From Beijerinckiaceae bacterium RH AL1 (lineage in GTDB: Bacteria; Pseudomonadota; Alphaproteobacteria; Rhizobiales; Beijerinckiaceae), in NCBI GenBank assembly GCA_901457705.2, contig LR590083.2, positions 854,501 through 918,500 of the forward strand: a stretch of 64,000 nt of DNA, given 5' to 3'. Shown one piece after another: positions 1 to 10,266 of this stretch (position 1 is its first letter; every line of letters begins with the position of its first letter). Made by a program: the position numbers and the translations under genes. The notes under the pieces are model-generated. The model ran no database searches, had not been told where the DNA came from, and saw only the letters and a list, made by a program, of their open reading frames with translations.

Positions 1-801
1 CAGCAGATCAACGGCCTCACCGAGCAATATACGGCGAAGGGCAAGGAGATCGAGCTGATCCACAAGCAGCTCGGCGCGGTCGAGAACCTGTGGGCGCGCA
101 ACCTCATCCAGATGGACAAGCTCATCGGCGTGCAGCGCGAGGTCGCGCGCACCGAGGGCGAGTACGGCCAGCTCAAGGCGTCGATGGCGGAGATCAAGGG
201 CAAGATCGCCGAGACCGAGCTCGAGATCCTGCAGGTCGATCGCACGCAGCAGGGCGAGGCGAGCAAGGACTTGAGCGAGACGCGGGCCAAGATCTCGGAA
301 TATCGCGAGCGCAAGATCGCCGCCGAGGACCAGCTGAAGCGCGTCCTCATCCGTTCGCCGCAAAACGGCGTCGTGCACCAGCTCACGGTCCACACGGTGG
401 GCGGCGTCATCGGCACGAACGGCGATCCGATCGCGCTGATCGTGCCGGACGCCGACAAGCTGCGTGTCGACGCGCGCGTGCAGCCGATCGACATCGACCA
501 GGTCCACGTGGGACAGAAGGCGATGCTCCGCTTCACGACGTTCAACGCGCGCACGACGCCGGAGATCGCCGGCGAGGTGACGCTCGTCTCCGCCGACGTG
601 TCGCAGGATCCGAAGACCGGCACGAACTACTACACGATCCGCATCATGCCCTCGCCCGTCGAGCTCGCCGCGCTGAAGGGCGAGAAGCTCGTTCCCGGCA
701 TGCCCGTGGAGGCCTTCATGGAGACCCACCCGCGGACGCTGATCTCCTACCTTGTGCGACCGATCGGCGACCAGGTGGCGCGCGCGTTCCGCGAGAAGTA
801 G
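1..801 (+). CDS. HlyD-family type I secretion periplasmic adaptor, C-terminal part
   Basis: The reading frame is open from the first base, so the N-terminus with its membrane anchor lies outside the window. The visible part starts with about 115 residues of charged, heptad-like coiled coil. A lipoyl/barrel segment follows (short motifs RSPQNGVVH and IALIVPD), then a beta-barrel, and the end YLVRPIGDQVARAFREK is typical of PrsE/HlyD adaptors. These proteins sit in the inner membrane and periplasm and link an ABC exporter to a TolC-type channel for type I secretion of proteins. An ABC ATPase gene is expected just upstream. The family call is firm; the substrate is unknown. Confidence 0.88.
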   Translation, partial: QQINGLTEQYTAKGKEIELIHKQLGAVENLWARNLIQMDKLIGVQREVARTEGEYGQLKASMAEIKGKIAETELEILQVDRTQQGEASKDLSETRAKISEYRERKIAAEDQLKRVLIRSPQNGVVHQLTVHTVGGVIGTNGDPIALIVPDADKLRVDARVQPIDIDQVHVGQKAMLRFTTFNARTTPEIAGEVTLVSADVSQDPKTGTNYYTIRIMPSPVELAALKGEKLVPGMPVEAFMETHPRTLISYLVRPIGDQVARAFREK

Positions 802-840
802 CGGGCGCGTTCGAGGCGTCGAAGATCTTCGCGGAAACGG

Positions 841-2070
841 TCAGACAGCCGGCGGATACACCGTCTTTCCGGCCGCCCTGTTGAGCGTTTCGGTGCTCAC
901 GTCGACGATGATCTTTGGTGGCTCGCGATAGAACGAGCTGTTGTAGATGTGGCCGCCGGCCTCCTTAAAGCCCAATGTCGAGATGAGCTTGCCCACCTCG
1001 CGCTCCACCACCGGCGGCAGCAGCCTAAGGAAACCGGCGGCTGCGGCGAAGGACAGGCTGGGATAGAGCTCGATCCGATGGCCTGTTTTGACGAGGCTAT
1101 CGAGGTAGTCGAAGATTTCGATTTTTCGCGACCTCTTGCCGGCGTCGCCGCGCGTGGCTTCGTCCTTCATCCGTGCCGCGCTCTCCGTCAGATCGATGAA
1201 GTCGTCCAGCTGCGTCCAGAACATGTCGACGTTGGCGAGGTAATTTCGGGCGCCCTGGCTGACGGTGGCTTTGGCGCGGGCTATTTCTTCGGCATCGGTC
1301 CCCCAAGCGTAGCCATCTGTGCCCACTTCCTTCGAGGCGATGACTTCCGTGAGATGCGGGTTGGGAATGAAGACGGCCGGGCAGCCGCACAGGACCGCCT
1401 CGATGGCAAGGGCCGTATTTTCGTAGGTGTAGAACACCTCGCTGGTCTGGAAGAGCCTGGCGATCTCCTCGGGAGTCTGCGCGCCATCCTGGAGACGCGT
1501 GATCTCGACGCTGCCATCTGTGATCGGCAGCGGCGTTCCGCCGTGAACCTTGCGGTACTTGTCGGCGTAGAAACACGATCCCGCGCGCGGCGAACCGTCG
1601 GGCGGAGGACGAAAAATCGAGGTGTCCACGGCCGGAATGAACAGCACGTTCTCACAGTTGGCGTGCTTGGCCAGAGCACGCGAATAGCCGAAGCAGATCT
1701 CATCGGCGTCGTAGACCGAGTCACCGCCGAGAAGTCCGGGAAAGTTCAAGATGTAGCGGACGACGATCTCAGCGCCGTAGGGGTTTCCCGTCACGACCTC
1801 CGGATAGACGACGATGGGCGTCTGCTGGCGGCGTGCGTGCGCCTCGAGAATCGTCCGCGAGAGGATGGGCGTCAGCAGGTCGGGTCCGCCGCCGAAGAAC
1901 TGTGCGCCGACCATCCGGGAGACCGGATCCTGGACGATGTAGGCCGAATGCCCACGCTTGTTGAGCGCGTGGCAGAGTATATGGAGGCAACGGATCCCAG
2001 CCGATTCTTGCACGTATGACGGTGTTACTATGTAGTAGGGGTGCGGTGGAGCAGAGAAGATCTCGGCCAT
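841..2070 (-). CDS. Putative GT-B glycosyltransferase of the polysaccharide locus
   Basis: A 409-aa soluble protein. Around residues 215-240 it carries TYENTALAIEAVLCGCPAVF, the pattern of the nucleotide-sugar-binding half of GT-B fold enzymes (an acidic residue followed by E-A-x-x-x-G-x-P). The N-terminal half has a Rossmann-like start (YYIVTPSYV) and a segment on partner or acceptor binding that I cannot place. It is transcribed away from the sugar biosynthesis operon and shares the 2071-2363 intergenic region with it, so both may be expressed from divergent promoters. Probable role: transfer of a sugar in LPS or capsule synthesis. Donor and acceptor cannot be read from the sequence. A distant WavQ-like or GT4-like relative is possible. 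Confidence 0.6.
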   Translation of the reverse strand: MAEIFSAPPHPYYIVTPSYVQESAGIRCLHILCHALNKRGHSAYIVQDPVSRMVGAQFFGGGPDLLTPILSRTILEAHARRQQTPIVVYPEVVTGNPYGAEIVVRYILNFPGLLGGDSVYDADEICFGYSRALAKHANCENVLFIPAVDTSIFRPPPDGSPRAGSCFYADKYRKVHGGTPLPITDGSVEITRLQDGAQTPEEIARLFQTSEVFYTYENTALAIEAVLCGCPAVFIPNPHLTEVIASKEVGTDGYAWGTDAEEIARAKATVSQGARNYLANVDMFWTQLDDFIDLTESAARMKDEATRGDAGKRSRKIEIFDYLDSLVKTGHRIELYPSLSFAAAAGFLRLLPPVVEREVGKLISTLGFKEAGGHIYNSSFYREPPKIIVDVSTETLNRAAGKTVYPPAV

Positions 2071-2363
2071 TCGGATGTCCGGTGAAGCGGCACGCGCCGG
2101 GCATCGACCTAAAAAAAGCGAGTGGTGAAGTCAATGCAGACACATTGTTCTTGACCAATGCTAAAGGCGTTCCTGCCCACGCGATTTATGCGGTCGATAT
2201 ATCGGGCGAGCGGAGCGTGACCACCAACAATGCGATTGCCGGGAAGATTTGCGGCCTCGGCTCGACCAAGAAAGCTGAGCTTCGAGGCGGCTCGCGAATT
2301 GCCTTTCGGACGCAAGTCCCCTAGTACGCTGTGCTTACCACCAAAAAATTCGAGAAAGTGCCG

Positions 2364-3161
2364 ATGAACCTCCATGAACGAACCATGCTCGATATTCTGA
2401 AGCGCGGTCGCGACCATCATGGTTACGTTGCGGTCAAGGCGGAGTTTGAAGCGGAGGGCACGCGCGTCGACGAGCTTCTGCGCCTCCTCGAGATCTGTCG
2501 AAAGGCCGATCTGAAACTCGGGCTCAAGATCGGCGGCTGCGAGGCGGTCCGCGACCTCATGGAATCGAAGCAGCTCGGTGTCGAGTACATCATCGCGCCG
2601 ATGGTCGAGACGCCCTACGCGCTGTCGAAGTTCATCGATGCGAAGAACAAGGTCTACACGCCCGAGGAGCAGAAGGACACGGACTTCCTCTTCAATCTCG
2701 AGACTCTGAACACTTTCGAACAGCGCGAGAGCATGGCGGAGATGGCGAAGGCGAAGAACGGCCTCGCCGGCATCGTCTTCGGCCGGGTCGACTTCTCGCT
2801 GTCGGCCGGCATGAGCCGCGACGACATCAATTCGAAGAAGGTCACCGATTACGCACTGCAACTGGCTGAGCTTTGCAAGACGCAGGGGCTCGACCTCGTC
2901 GTCGGCGGCGGCGTCTCCGTCGACTCGATCGAAATTTTGGAGGAGCTGCGCAAGGTGCACCTGACGCGCTTCGAGACGCGCAAGGTGATCTTCGATGCGT
3001 CGGCGAGCGAGCTGCCGAGCGTCCGCGAGGGACTGCTACAAGCCGTTCACTTTGAGCTTCTGTGGCTCATCAACAAGCGGGAATACTACAAGGTCATCTA
3101 CAGCGAAGACGAGCAGCGCATCGACATGCTCGAGAAGCGCTGGAAGGTCCTGCAATCTTGA
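2364..3161 (+). CDS. HpcH/HpaI-type aldolase (citrate lyase beta-like)
   Basis: A 265-aa TIM-barrel protein of the HpcH/HpaI aldolase and citrate-lyase-beta superfamily, which makes or breaks C-C bonds using pyruvate, oxaloacetate or acetyl units. Supporting motifs are [35 protein letters not shown] with a metal-ligand Glu (near residue 113) and [11 protein letters not shown] with the metal-ligand Asp (near residue 143). I chose ATG at 2364, preceded by GAGAAAG. A GTG at 2331 would add 11 residues but has no ribosome-binding site. It is the first gene of the operon that continues through 9154. The link to carbohydrate genes suggests an aldol condensation or cleavage on a sugar intermediate, which is inference. 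Confidence 0.72.
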   Translation: MNLHERTMLDILKRGRDHHGYVAVKAEFEAEGTRVDELLRLLEICRKADLKLGLKIGGCEAVRDLMESKQLGVEYIIAPMVETPYALSKFIDAKNKVYTPEEQKDTDFLFNLETLNTFEQRESMAEMAKAKNGLAGIVFGRVDFSLSAGMSRDDINSKKVTDYALQLAELCKTQGLDLVVGGGVSVDSIEILEELRKVHLTRFETRKVIFDASASELPSVREGLLQAVHFELLWLINKREYYKVIYSEDEQRIDMLEKRWKVLQS

Positions 3162-3198
3162 TGTGAAGGCCGCCGGCTTGTCCGCATCGCTTCATCTG

Positions 3199-4191
3199 AT
3201 GGCGGCCAACCTGGCTGCGCTGCAGGCAAGCCGGACGCGCCTCGTCGTGACGGGACCGTCGGGTTGGCTCGGCAGTGCCACGCTTGCCATGCTCGACGGC
3301 GCGCTCTCCGACGACGAGCTTGCACGCCAAGTGCTGGTGTTCGGCTCCAGCGCGAGGCGCATTGGGCTGCCGTCGGGACGGCACGTCGATTGTCGCACGC
3401 TGGCCGACCTGCCGGGCACCGATCTGTCCGACAGCCTGCTGCTTCACTTCGCCTATCTGACGAAGGACAAGACTGCGCTGACGAGCCTCGACGATTATGA
3501 AAGGTTGAACGGTGGCATCCACGACCTGGTCGTGCGCGCCGTCGCCGATCGGCGTCCGTCGGGCCTGTTCTTCGCCTCTTCCGGCGCGGTCTACCAGAAC
3601 AGGCGTGGCCCCGATGAGCGGCCGGACAGGGAGGCCAATCCGTACGGATGGATGAAAGCCGCCCACGAGGACTCGTTCGCGTCTGTGACGGACGCCGCCG
3701 GCACCGCCTACGTGTGCGGCCGAATCTTCAGCCTCGCCGGCGAGCACATCAACAAGGTCGAGCTTTACGCGCTCGGCAGCATCCTCTCGGCCCTGCAGGC
3801 CGACCAGCCGCTCGTGCTGCGCGCGGCGCGCGAGGTCTGGCGCTCCTACACCTATGTCGGCGACGTCGTGAACCTGGTTTTGGCCCTGCTGCTCAAGCGG
3901 CAATCCGTCCGCGATCTCGACATGGCGGGCGCCGAGGCCGTCGAGCTGGGCGAGCTGGCGGCGCTCTGCGCGCGCGTCACCGGGCGCGAGGGCACGCCGA
4001 TCACCCGGCCGCCGGTGTCGACGGACTCTCCGGACTGCATGCTCGGAGATCACGCGCCCTACTACCGCTTGCTGGAGCAGGAGGGGATCGCGCCGCTGCC
4101 GCTGAGCGAGCAGGTCCGCGCCACGGCGGATTACCTTGCCCGGTTCTCAAGCTCGGCCGCCGCACGACATGCAAGCCCATGCGCCGGGTGA
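3199..4191 (+). CDS. NAD-dependent epimerase/dehydratase (extended SDR)
   Basis: About 330 aa. The Rossmann signature GPSGWLG is near the N-terminus, and an active-site region SSGAVYQ plus Y-G-W-M-K (the YxxxK dyad) lies near residue 155. These mark the extended short-chain dehydrogenase family that acts on nucleotide sugars (epimerases, 4,6-dehydratases, 4-reductases). The start is uncertain: ATG 3199 is given, but a GTG at 3163, immediately after the aldolase stop, is in frame. The gene ends only 4 bases before the ATG of the next SDR. The likely role is to oxidise, reduce or epimerise a sugar carbon in the pathway encoded by this operon. The specific reaction is not determined. Confidence 0.75.
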   Translation: MAANLAALQASRTRLVVTGPSGWLGSATLAMLDGALSDDELARQVLVFGSSARRIGLPSGRHVDCRTLADLPGTDLSDSLLLHFAYLTKDKTALTSLDDYERLNGGIHDLVVRAVADRRPSGLFFASSGAVYQNRRGPDERPDREANPYGWMKAAHEDSFASVTDAAGTAYVCGRIFSLAGEHINKVELYALGSILSALQADQPLVLRAAREVWRSYTYVGDVVNLVLALLLKRQSVRDLDMAGAEAVELGELAALCARVTGREGTPITRPPVSTDSPDCMLGDHAPYYRLLEQEGIAPLPLSEQVRATADYLARFSSSAAARHASPCAG

Positions 4192-4195
4192 TCTC

Positions 4196-4909
4196 ATGAC
4201 GAGCGCAAAAGCCCTGGTGTTCGGCGCCTCCGGCATGATCGGCTCGCAGATCGCGTCGGCATTGGCGCGCGACGGGATCGACGTCGTCGGCTTCGGCAGC
4301 CGTCCGGCCGCCGAGATCGCCGAGCCCGCGTCATTCCGCTACGTGCAGGTCGGGCGGCAACTCGCCGAGGTGCAGCGCGCCATCGAGCATCACGCGCCCT
4401 ACGACAGGGTGGTCTGGGCCCATGGTGTGAACACCAACGACAGCGTCTACGACGGCGATCGCCAGAAGCTGCTCTCGACCTTCGAGGCCAACGTCGTCTA
4501 CATCGCCGAGACGCTGCACGTCCTGCTTGCAAAGGCGCTCGTCGCGCCGGCGTCGCGCTTCTGCGTCGTCAGCTCGATCTGGCAGACGATCGCCCGGCAG
4601 AACAAGCTCTCGTACAGCGTGTCAAAGGCGGCGCTGCAGGGATTTATCGCGTCCGCCGCCGTCGATCTCGCTAGGGACGGTCATCTCATCAACGGGGTGC
4701 TTCCCGGCGTCATCGATACCGAGATGACCCGCGCGATGCTGTCGCCGGCACAGATCCAGCGCGTCGAAGAGGCGACCCTGTTCGGCCGCCTGCCGGAAAT
4801 GTCGGACGTCGTCGCCGCGGCCTGCTTCTTCTGCTCGGCCGCCAACCGCAGCATCACGGGACAATTCATGGCCGTCGACCTGGGGCTCCGTAATGTTCGC
4901 CTCCTTTGA
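4196..4909 (+). CDS. Short-chain dehydrogenase/reductase
   Basis: A 237-aa classical SDR. It has the cofactor-binding start VFGASGMIGSQIA, the WAHGVN segment equivalent to NNAG, a catalytic Ser (VVSSIWQ), YSVSK for the Tyr-Lys dyad, and GVLPGVIDTEM after it. It would use NAD(P)H to reduce a keto group or oxidise an alcohol. The 3' end overlaps the start of the cyclase gene by 17 bases, so the two are translationally coupled. An internal start 60 bases upstream (4136) is less likely because it would run into the preceding gene. The substrate is presumably an intermediate of the surface sugar made by this operon. Confidence 0.82.
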   Translation: MTSAKALVFGASGMIGSQIASALARDGIDVVGFGSRPAAEIAEPASFRYVQVGRQLAEVQRAIEHHAPYDRVVWAHGVNTNDSVYDGDRQKLLSTFEANVVYIAETLHVLLAKALVAPASRFCVVSSIWQTIARQNKLSYSVSKAALQGFIASAAVDLARDGHLINGVLPGVIDTEMTRAMLSPAQIQRVEEATLFGRLPEMSDVVAAACFFCSAANRSITGQFMAVDLGLRNVRLL

Positions 4910-5984
4910 GATCAAGGCCGACGCGCACGCCTACGAGGTGCGGGTCGATCCCGGTGCGGCCACCGCCTATCTCCGGGCGGAGAGCCGCAACGCGATCGTC
5001 ATCTGCGACGAGATCTTCAAGGACCGGTTCGCGGACCTTGCCTGCCCGGTGGTGAGCCTGCCGGCTTTGGAAACCAACAAGACGCTGGAGGCCGCCGGAC
5101 GGCTCGTCGAGGCGGTCCGTGCCGCGGGGATGACGCGCAAGAGCCGGATCATCGCGGTCGGCGGCGGCATCATCCAGGATGTCGCCTGCTTCGTCGCCTC
5201 GATCTACATGCGCGGCATTTCCTGGGTGTATCTGCCGACGACCGTGCTCAGCATGGTCGACTCCTGCATCGGCGGAAAGTCGTCGATCAATGTCGGGCGC
5301 TTCAAGAATCTCGCCGGCACCATGCATCCGCCGGAGCTCGTGCTCGTCGACACGGAGTTTGCGCAGACGCTGCCCATCGAGCATCGCTCGGGCGGCCTGT
5401 GCGAAGCGGTCAAGATCCTGTTCGCGCGGAGTGCGGCCGACTTCGAGCAATATCTCGCCCTCGAGCCGCATCCGGAGATGGCCGGCACGGAGCTCGCGTC
5501 CGCGGTCTCGCTGAGCCTCAAGGCCAAGCAGTGGTTCATCGAGGTGGACGAGTTCGACCAGAAGGAGCGTTTGACCCTAAACTTCGGGCACACCTTCGGG
5601 CATGCCTTCGAGTCGGCGTCAAGCTTCGCCATCAATCACGGCGCTGCGGTCGGCCTCGGCATGCTCTGCGCGCTCGATTTCGCCTTCGCCAGAGACCTGG
5701 TCCGGCCGGACACCAGGCTGCAAGCCTTGAAGGATCACACCCGGGGTCTTCTGGCCGCCGTGCCCGATGTTGCGGACGACTTCGCGCGCATCGACCTTGC
5801 GACCTTCGAGACGGCGTTCCTGTCGGACAAGAAGCACACGTCGGACGCGTTGACGCTTGTCCTGCCGACGCAGGACGAGAATGGTGCTTTGCCGCTCGCT
5901 CTTTGCAGATTGCCGCGTGATGCCGGTGTCTTGCGCAGCCTGTCCGCCGCCGTCGAGCGGACGCAGAGGATGATTTCGGGATGA
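4893..5984 (+). CDS. 3-dehydroquinate synthase-like sugar cyclase
   Basis: A 363-aa member of the dehydroquinate synthase (DHQS) superfamily. Visible landmarks are the NAD-binding GGGIIQD, PTTVLSMVDSCIGGKSSIN, KNLAGTMHPP, C-E-A-V-K with the metal-ligand Glu, and the two metal-binding His segments GHTFGHAFE and NHGAAVG. Family members use NAD and a divalent metal to close a carbocycle from an open or pyranose sugar precursor. Housekeeping AroB has HGEAV; here the Glu is Ala. That and the sugar operon context argue against a shikimate role. The gene overlaps the SDR upstream and the ThDP enzyme downstream (ATGA). A specialised cyclase (2-deoxy-scyllo-inosose or valiolone synthase type) is the best description. 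Confidence 0.8.
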   Translation: MFASFEIKADAHAYEVRVDPGAATAYLRAESRNAIVICDEIFKDRFADLACPVVSLPALETNKTLEAAGRLVEAVRAAGMTRKSRIIAVGGGIIQDVACFVASIYMRGISWVYLPTTVLSMVDSCIGGKSSINVGRFKNLAGTMHPPELVLVDTEFAQTLPIEHRSGGLCEAVKILFARSAADFEQYLALEPHPEMAGTELASAVSLSLKAKQWFIEVDEFDQKERLTLNFGHTFGHAFESASSFAINHGAAVGLGMLCALDFAFARDLVRPDTRLQALKDHTRGLLAAVPDVADDFARIDLATFETAFLSDKKHTSDALTLVLPTQDENGALPLALCRLPRDAGVLRSLSAAVERTQRMISG

Positions 5985-7765
5985 AGTACAGCGACCTGAT
6001 GCTCGATTGGCTGAAGGAGCTTGGCTACACCAAGTGTTTCTATGTCGCCGGCGGCAACATCATGCACTTGCTGGATTCGGCTCGAAACCGCTTCGACTGC
6101 CGGCCCTTCGTGCACGAGGTGGCGACCGTCATCGCCGCCGAATATTTCAACGAGGTGTCGAGCGAGAAGGCGTTCGCGCTGGTGACGGCCGGCCCCGGCC
6201 TGACGAACGCGGTGACCGGCTTCGCCGGCGCCTATCTCGAGAGCCGCTTCGTCCTCGTCATCGGCGGCCAGGTCAAATCCTCCGATCTCGCCGGCGACAG
6301 CCTGCGCCAGCGCGGCATCCAGGAGATCGACGGTCTCGCCATCGTGAAGCCGGTGACGGCGGGCGCCTACCGCATCGCGGCACCCGTCACGAAGGTCGAG
6401 CTGCAGGCGATGCTGGCCTCGGGGCAGGCGAAGCGCCCGGGCCCGGTGTTTCTTGAGATGTGCCTCGACGCGCAGGGCGCCCCCGTCGAGCCGAGCGCGC
6501 TCGAAGGCGCCACGCCGCCAGCCGCGGTTGCAAGCCGTCCGGCCTCAAACGAGGCCTGGAAGCCCGAGCTGGCCGAGATGATCGCGAACGCGCGACGTCC
6601 CGTGCTGCTTCTCGGCGGCGGCCTCAGCCGCAAGGCGGCGCTCGCGGCGCAAGCGCGCCTCGGCACGATGAACATCCCCGTCATGACCACGTGGAACGGC
6701 GCCGATCGGATTGCCGCCGATCATCCGCTCTACTTCGGTCGTCCCAACACCTGGGGCCAACGCGACAGCAACATCCTGCTGCAGCAGGCCGATCTCGTGC
6801 TGGCGCTGGGCACGCGCCTCGGGCTGCAGCAAACGGGCTTCAACTGGAAGGCCTTCGCGCCGGTCGGCAAGGTCGTCCAGGTCGACATCGACCGTAGCGA
6901 GCTCGAGAAGGGCCATCCGCGGGTGGACCTGCCGATCGAGGCCGATGCCGCCTCAGTTCTCGACTTCATCCTCGATGAGCCATCGCCCGACACGGCGGAG
7001 TGGCTGGCGTTCTGCCGGCAGGTGCGGGAAACGCTCGCCGGGATCGACACCAACAAGACCGGCGCCGCCTACCTCGATCCCTTCGCGTTCGCGCGCCGCC
7101 TGTCGTCGCTGGCAAAGGACGAGGACATCATCGTCCCGTGCTCGAGCGGCGGCGCCTTCACGGTTATGATGCAGGCCTTCGCGCAGAAGCAGGGCCAGCG
7201 CATGATCACGAACAAGGGCTTGGCCTCCATGGGATACGGGCTGAGCGGGGCGCTCGGCGCCTCGCTCGCCGCGCCGGATCGCCGAGTGATCCTCGTCGAA
7301 GGGGATGGCGGCTTCGCGCAGAACGTGCAGGAGATCGGCACGGCCGTCGCGATGCAGTCCAACCTCAAGATCTTCATCTTCGACGACAACGGCTACGCCT
7401 CGATCCGCATGACGCAGCGCAATTACTTCGGCGGGTCCTACATGGGCTGCGACACGTCGACCGGCCTCGGCCTGCCGAAGTGGGACGCCCTCTTTGCCGC
7501 CTACGGGCTGCCGGTGCTGCGGCTCGGGCACGAGTGGTACGAGGACGAAGCCGTGCGCGCCGCCCTCGATGGGCCGGGGCCGGTCGCCTTTCTCGTGCCC
7601 GTCGATCCGGAGCAGACCTACATGCCGAAGATCACCAGCCGGGTTGCGCCCGGCGGCTCGATGGTCTCGAATCCACTGCATGCGATGAGCCCGGACCTCG
7701 CCGAGCCCATTGCCGCGAAGGTGTTCCGTTACATGCCGAGCCCGTACGGCGCGTCGCAATCATAA
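5981..7765 (+). CDS. Acetolactate-synthase-like ThDP-dependent enzyme
   Basis: A 594-aa protein with the three-domain layout of thiamine-diphosphate enzymes. The N-terminal Pyr domain has the catalytic Glu in FVHEVATVIAAEYF and GPGLTNAVTGFAGA. The central domain contains LLLGGGLSRKAA. The C-terminal PP domain has the cofactor motif GDGGFAQNVQEIGTAVA ending in FDDNGYASI. Such enzymes decarboxylate pyruvate and transfer the two-carbon unit to an acceptor. In the yersiniose pathway a relative (YerE) adds it to a keto-deoxysugar. A biosynthetic acetolactate synthase would normally be followed by its small subunit ilvH, which is absent here. The start overlaps the cyclase stop. A carboligase acting on a sugar is inferred from context. 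Confidence 0.8.
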   Translation: MKYSDLMLDWLKELGYTKCFYVAGGNIMHLLDSARNRFDCRPFVHEVATVIAAEYFNEVSSEKAFALVTAGPGLTNAVTGFAGAYLESRFVLVIGGQVKSSDLAGDSLRQRGIQEIDGLAIVKPVTAGAYRIAAPVTKVELQAMLASGQAKRPGPVFLEMCLDAQGAPVEPSALEGATPPAAVASRPASNEAWKPELAEMIANARRPVLLLGGGLSRKAALAAQARLGTMNIPVMTTWNGADRIAADHPLYFGRPNTWGQRDSNILLQQADLVLALGTRLGLQQTGFNWKAFAPVGKVVQVDIDRSELEKGHPRVDLPIEADAASVLDFILDEPSPDTAEWLAFCRQVRETLAGIDTNKTGAAYLDPFAFARRLSSLAKDEDIIVPCSSGGAFTVMMQAFAQKQGQRMITNKGLASMGYGLSGALGASLAAPDRRVILVEGDGGFAQNVQEIGTAVAMQSNLKIFIFDDNGYASIRMTQRNYFGGSYMGCDTSTGLGLPKWDALFAAYGLPVLRLGHEWYEDEAVRAALDGPGPVAFLVPVDPEQTYMPKITSRVAPGGSMVSNPLHAMSPDLAEPIAAKVFRYMPSPYGASQS

Positions 7766-7813
7766 CGCTCGCCGGGTCGAACAAGGCCGAGCGTCGGAGG
7801 AAGAGGGTGAGGA

Positions 7814-9154
<1,341 letters not shown>

Positions 9155-9284
9155 CGCGACGCCCGCCACCGGCGTCTCGAAGATTGCTGGGGGCTCGAGG
9201 TGGCGATCCCCTGGCGGACCGCCGCGCGGTATGGAGGTCCGCTTGCTTTTCGTCTAGCGTTCCGGTGCCTGTGGCGGGGATTCG

Positions 9285-10265
9285 ATGCGCGTCTCGATTG
9301 TCATACCGGTCTACAACGAGGCCGAAGGGATCAGCGCGCTGTCCGACCTGCTGCAACCGGCGTTGGCGCTGCTTGCCGATTCGACCGAGGTGATCTTCGT
9401 CGACGACGGGTCGAGCGACGACAGTGCGGCGCAACTGGCGCGGCTGGTCGAAAGCGACGGGCGGCTGCAACTGGTCAGGCTGCGGAGAAACTACGGCCAG
9501 ACGGCCGCGATGATGGCCGGGATGCAGCAGGCCTCGGGCGACGTCATCGTGCCGATGGATGCCGACGGCCAGAACGACCCCACCGACATTCCGCGGCTCC
9601 TCGCAAAGCTCGACGAAGGGTTCGACGTGGTGTCGGGCTGGCGTCGCGAGCGCGAGGACAAGGCTCTGACCCGGCGCTTGCCCTCGGTGATCGCGAACTG
9701 GTTGATCTCCCACCTTCTGGGCGTGCCTCTTCATGACTACGGCTGCACGCTCAAGGCCTACCGCCGCGAGGTCATCGAGGACGTCCGGCTCTACGGCGAG
9801 ATGCATCGCTTCATCCCGATCTTCGCCTTCTGGGAAGGGGCGAGGGTCACCGAGATCGTCGTAGGCCACCACGCCCGCAAGTTCGGGAAGTCGAAGTATG
9901 GTCTAGGGCGCGTCGTTCGCGTCCTGCTCGACCTTTTGACCCTCGTCTTCATCGACAGGGCACTCGATCGCCCGATGCAGTTCTTCGGCAAGATCGGCTT
10001 CTGGATGCTGGTGGCCGCCACCTCGGTCTTCGGATGGGCCCTCGTCCTGAAGCTCGGCTATGGGGTCTCTCTGATCCAGACGCCGCTGCCGCTGCTGGCG
10101 ACGTCGCTCGGCCTTTTCGGGATCTTGTTTCTTCTCCTCGGAATCCTGGCGGAGATCATGACGCGCACCTACTTCGAGTCGCGAGGCAAGGCGCCCTACA
10201 AGATCAAGGCCGTGGTCACCAGCGCGGCCAGCCCCTCACCGAAAGCCGAGCGGGCGCGGTGGTGA
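9285..10265 (+). CDS. Family 2 glycosyltransferase, DPM1/ArnC-like, with C-terminal membrane segments
   Basis: A 326-aa protein with a GT-A domain: start VSIVIPVYNEAEG, nucleotide-binding FVDDGSSDDS, and the metal-binding PMDADGQNDP. Two hydrophobic segments follow near residues 235-300 (WMLVAATSVFGWALVL and SLGLFGILFLLLGILAEIM). This layout is that of polyisoprenyl-phosphate hexose synthases, which load a sugar from a nucleotide donor onto undecaprenyl phosphate at the cytoplasmic face. It could supply lipid-linked sugar to the multispanning GT87/GtrA protein further on. The stop lies one base before the start of the asparagine synthase gene. The family call is firm; the sugar is unknown. 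Confidence 0.85.
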   Translation: MRVSIVIPVYNEAEGISALSDLLQPALALLADSTEVIFVDDGSSDDSAAQLARLVESDGRLQLVRLRRNYGQTAAMMAGMQQASGDVIVPMDADGQNDPTDIPRLLAKLDEGFDVVSGWRREREDKALTRRLPSVIANWLISHLLGVPLHDYGCTLKAYRREVIEDVRLYGEMHRFIPIFAFWEGARVTEIVVGHHARKFGKSKYGLGRVVRVLLDLLTLVFIDRALDRPMQFFGKIGFWMLVAATSVFGWALVLKLGYGVSLIQTPLPLLATSLGLFGILFLLLGILAEIMTRTYFESRGKAPYKIKAVVTSAASPSPKAERARW

Positions 10266-10266
10266 C

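Noticed and set aside
2016-2324. 102-codon frame in the divergent intergenic region
   Set aside because: It overlaps the start of the glycosyltransferase, has no ribosome site and no recognisable protein features; the region more likely holds promoters.
4893-5984. Housekeeping aroB
   Set aside because: Operon context and the HGEAV to HGAAV change favour a specialised cyclase.
5981-7765. Biosynthetic acetolactate synthase ilvB
   Set aside because: No regulatory subunit gene follows and the gene is embedded in a sugar operon.
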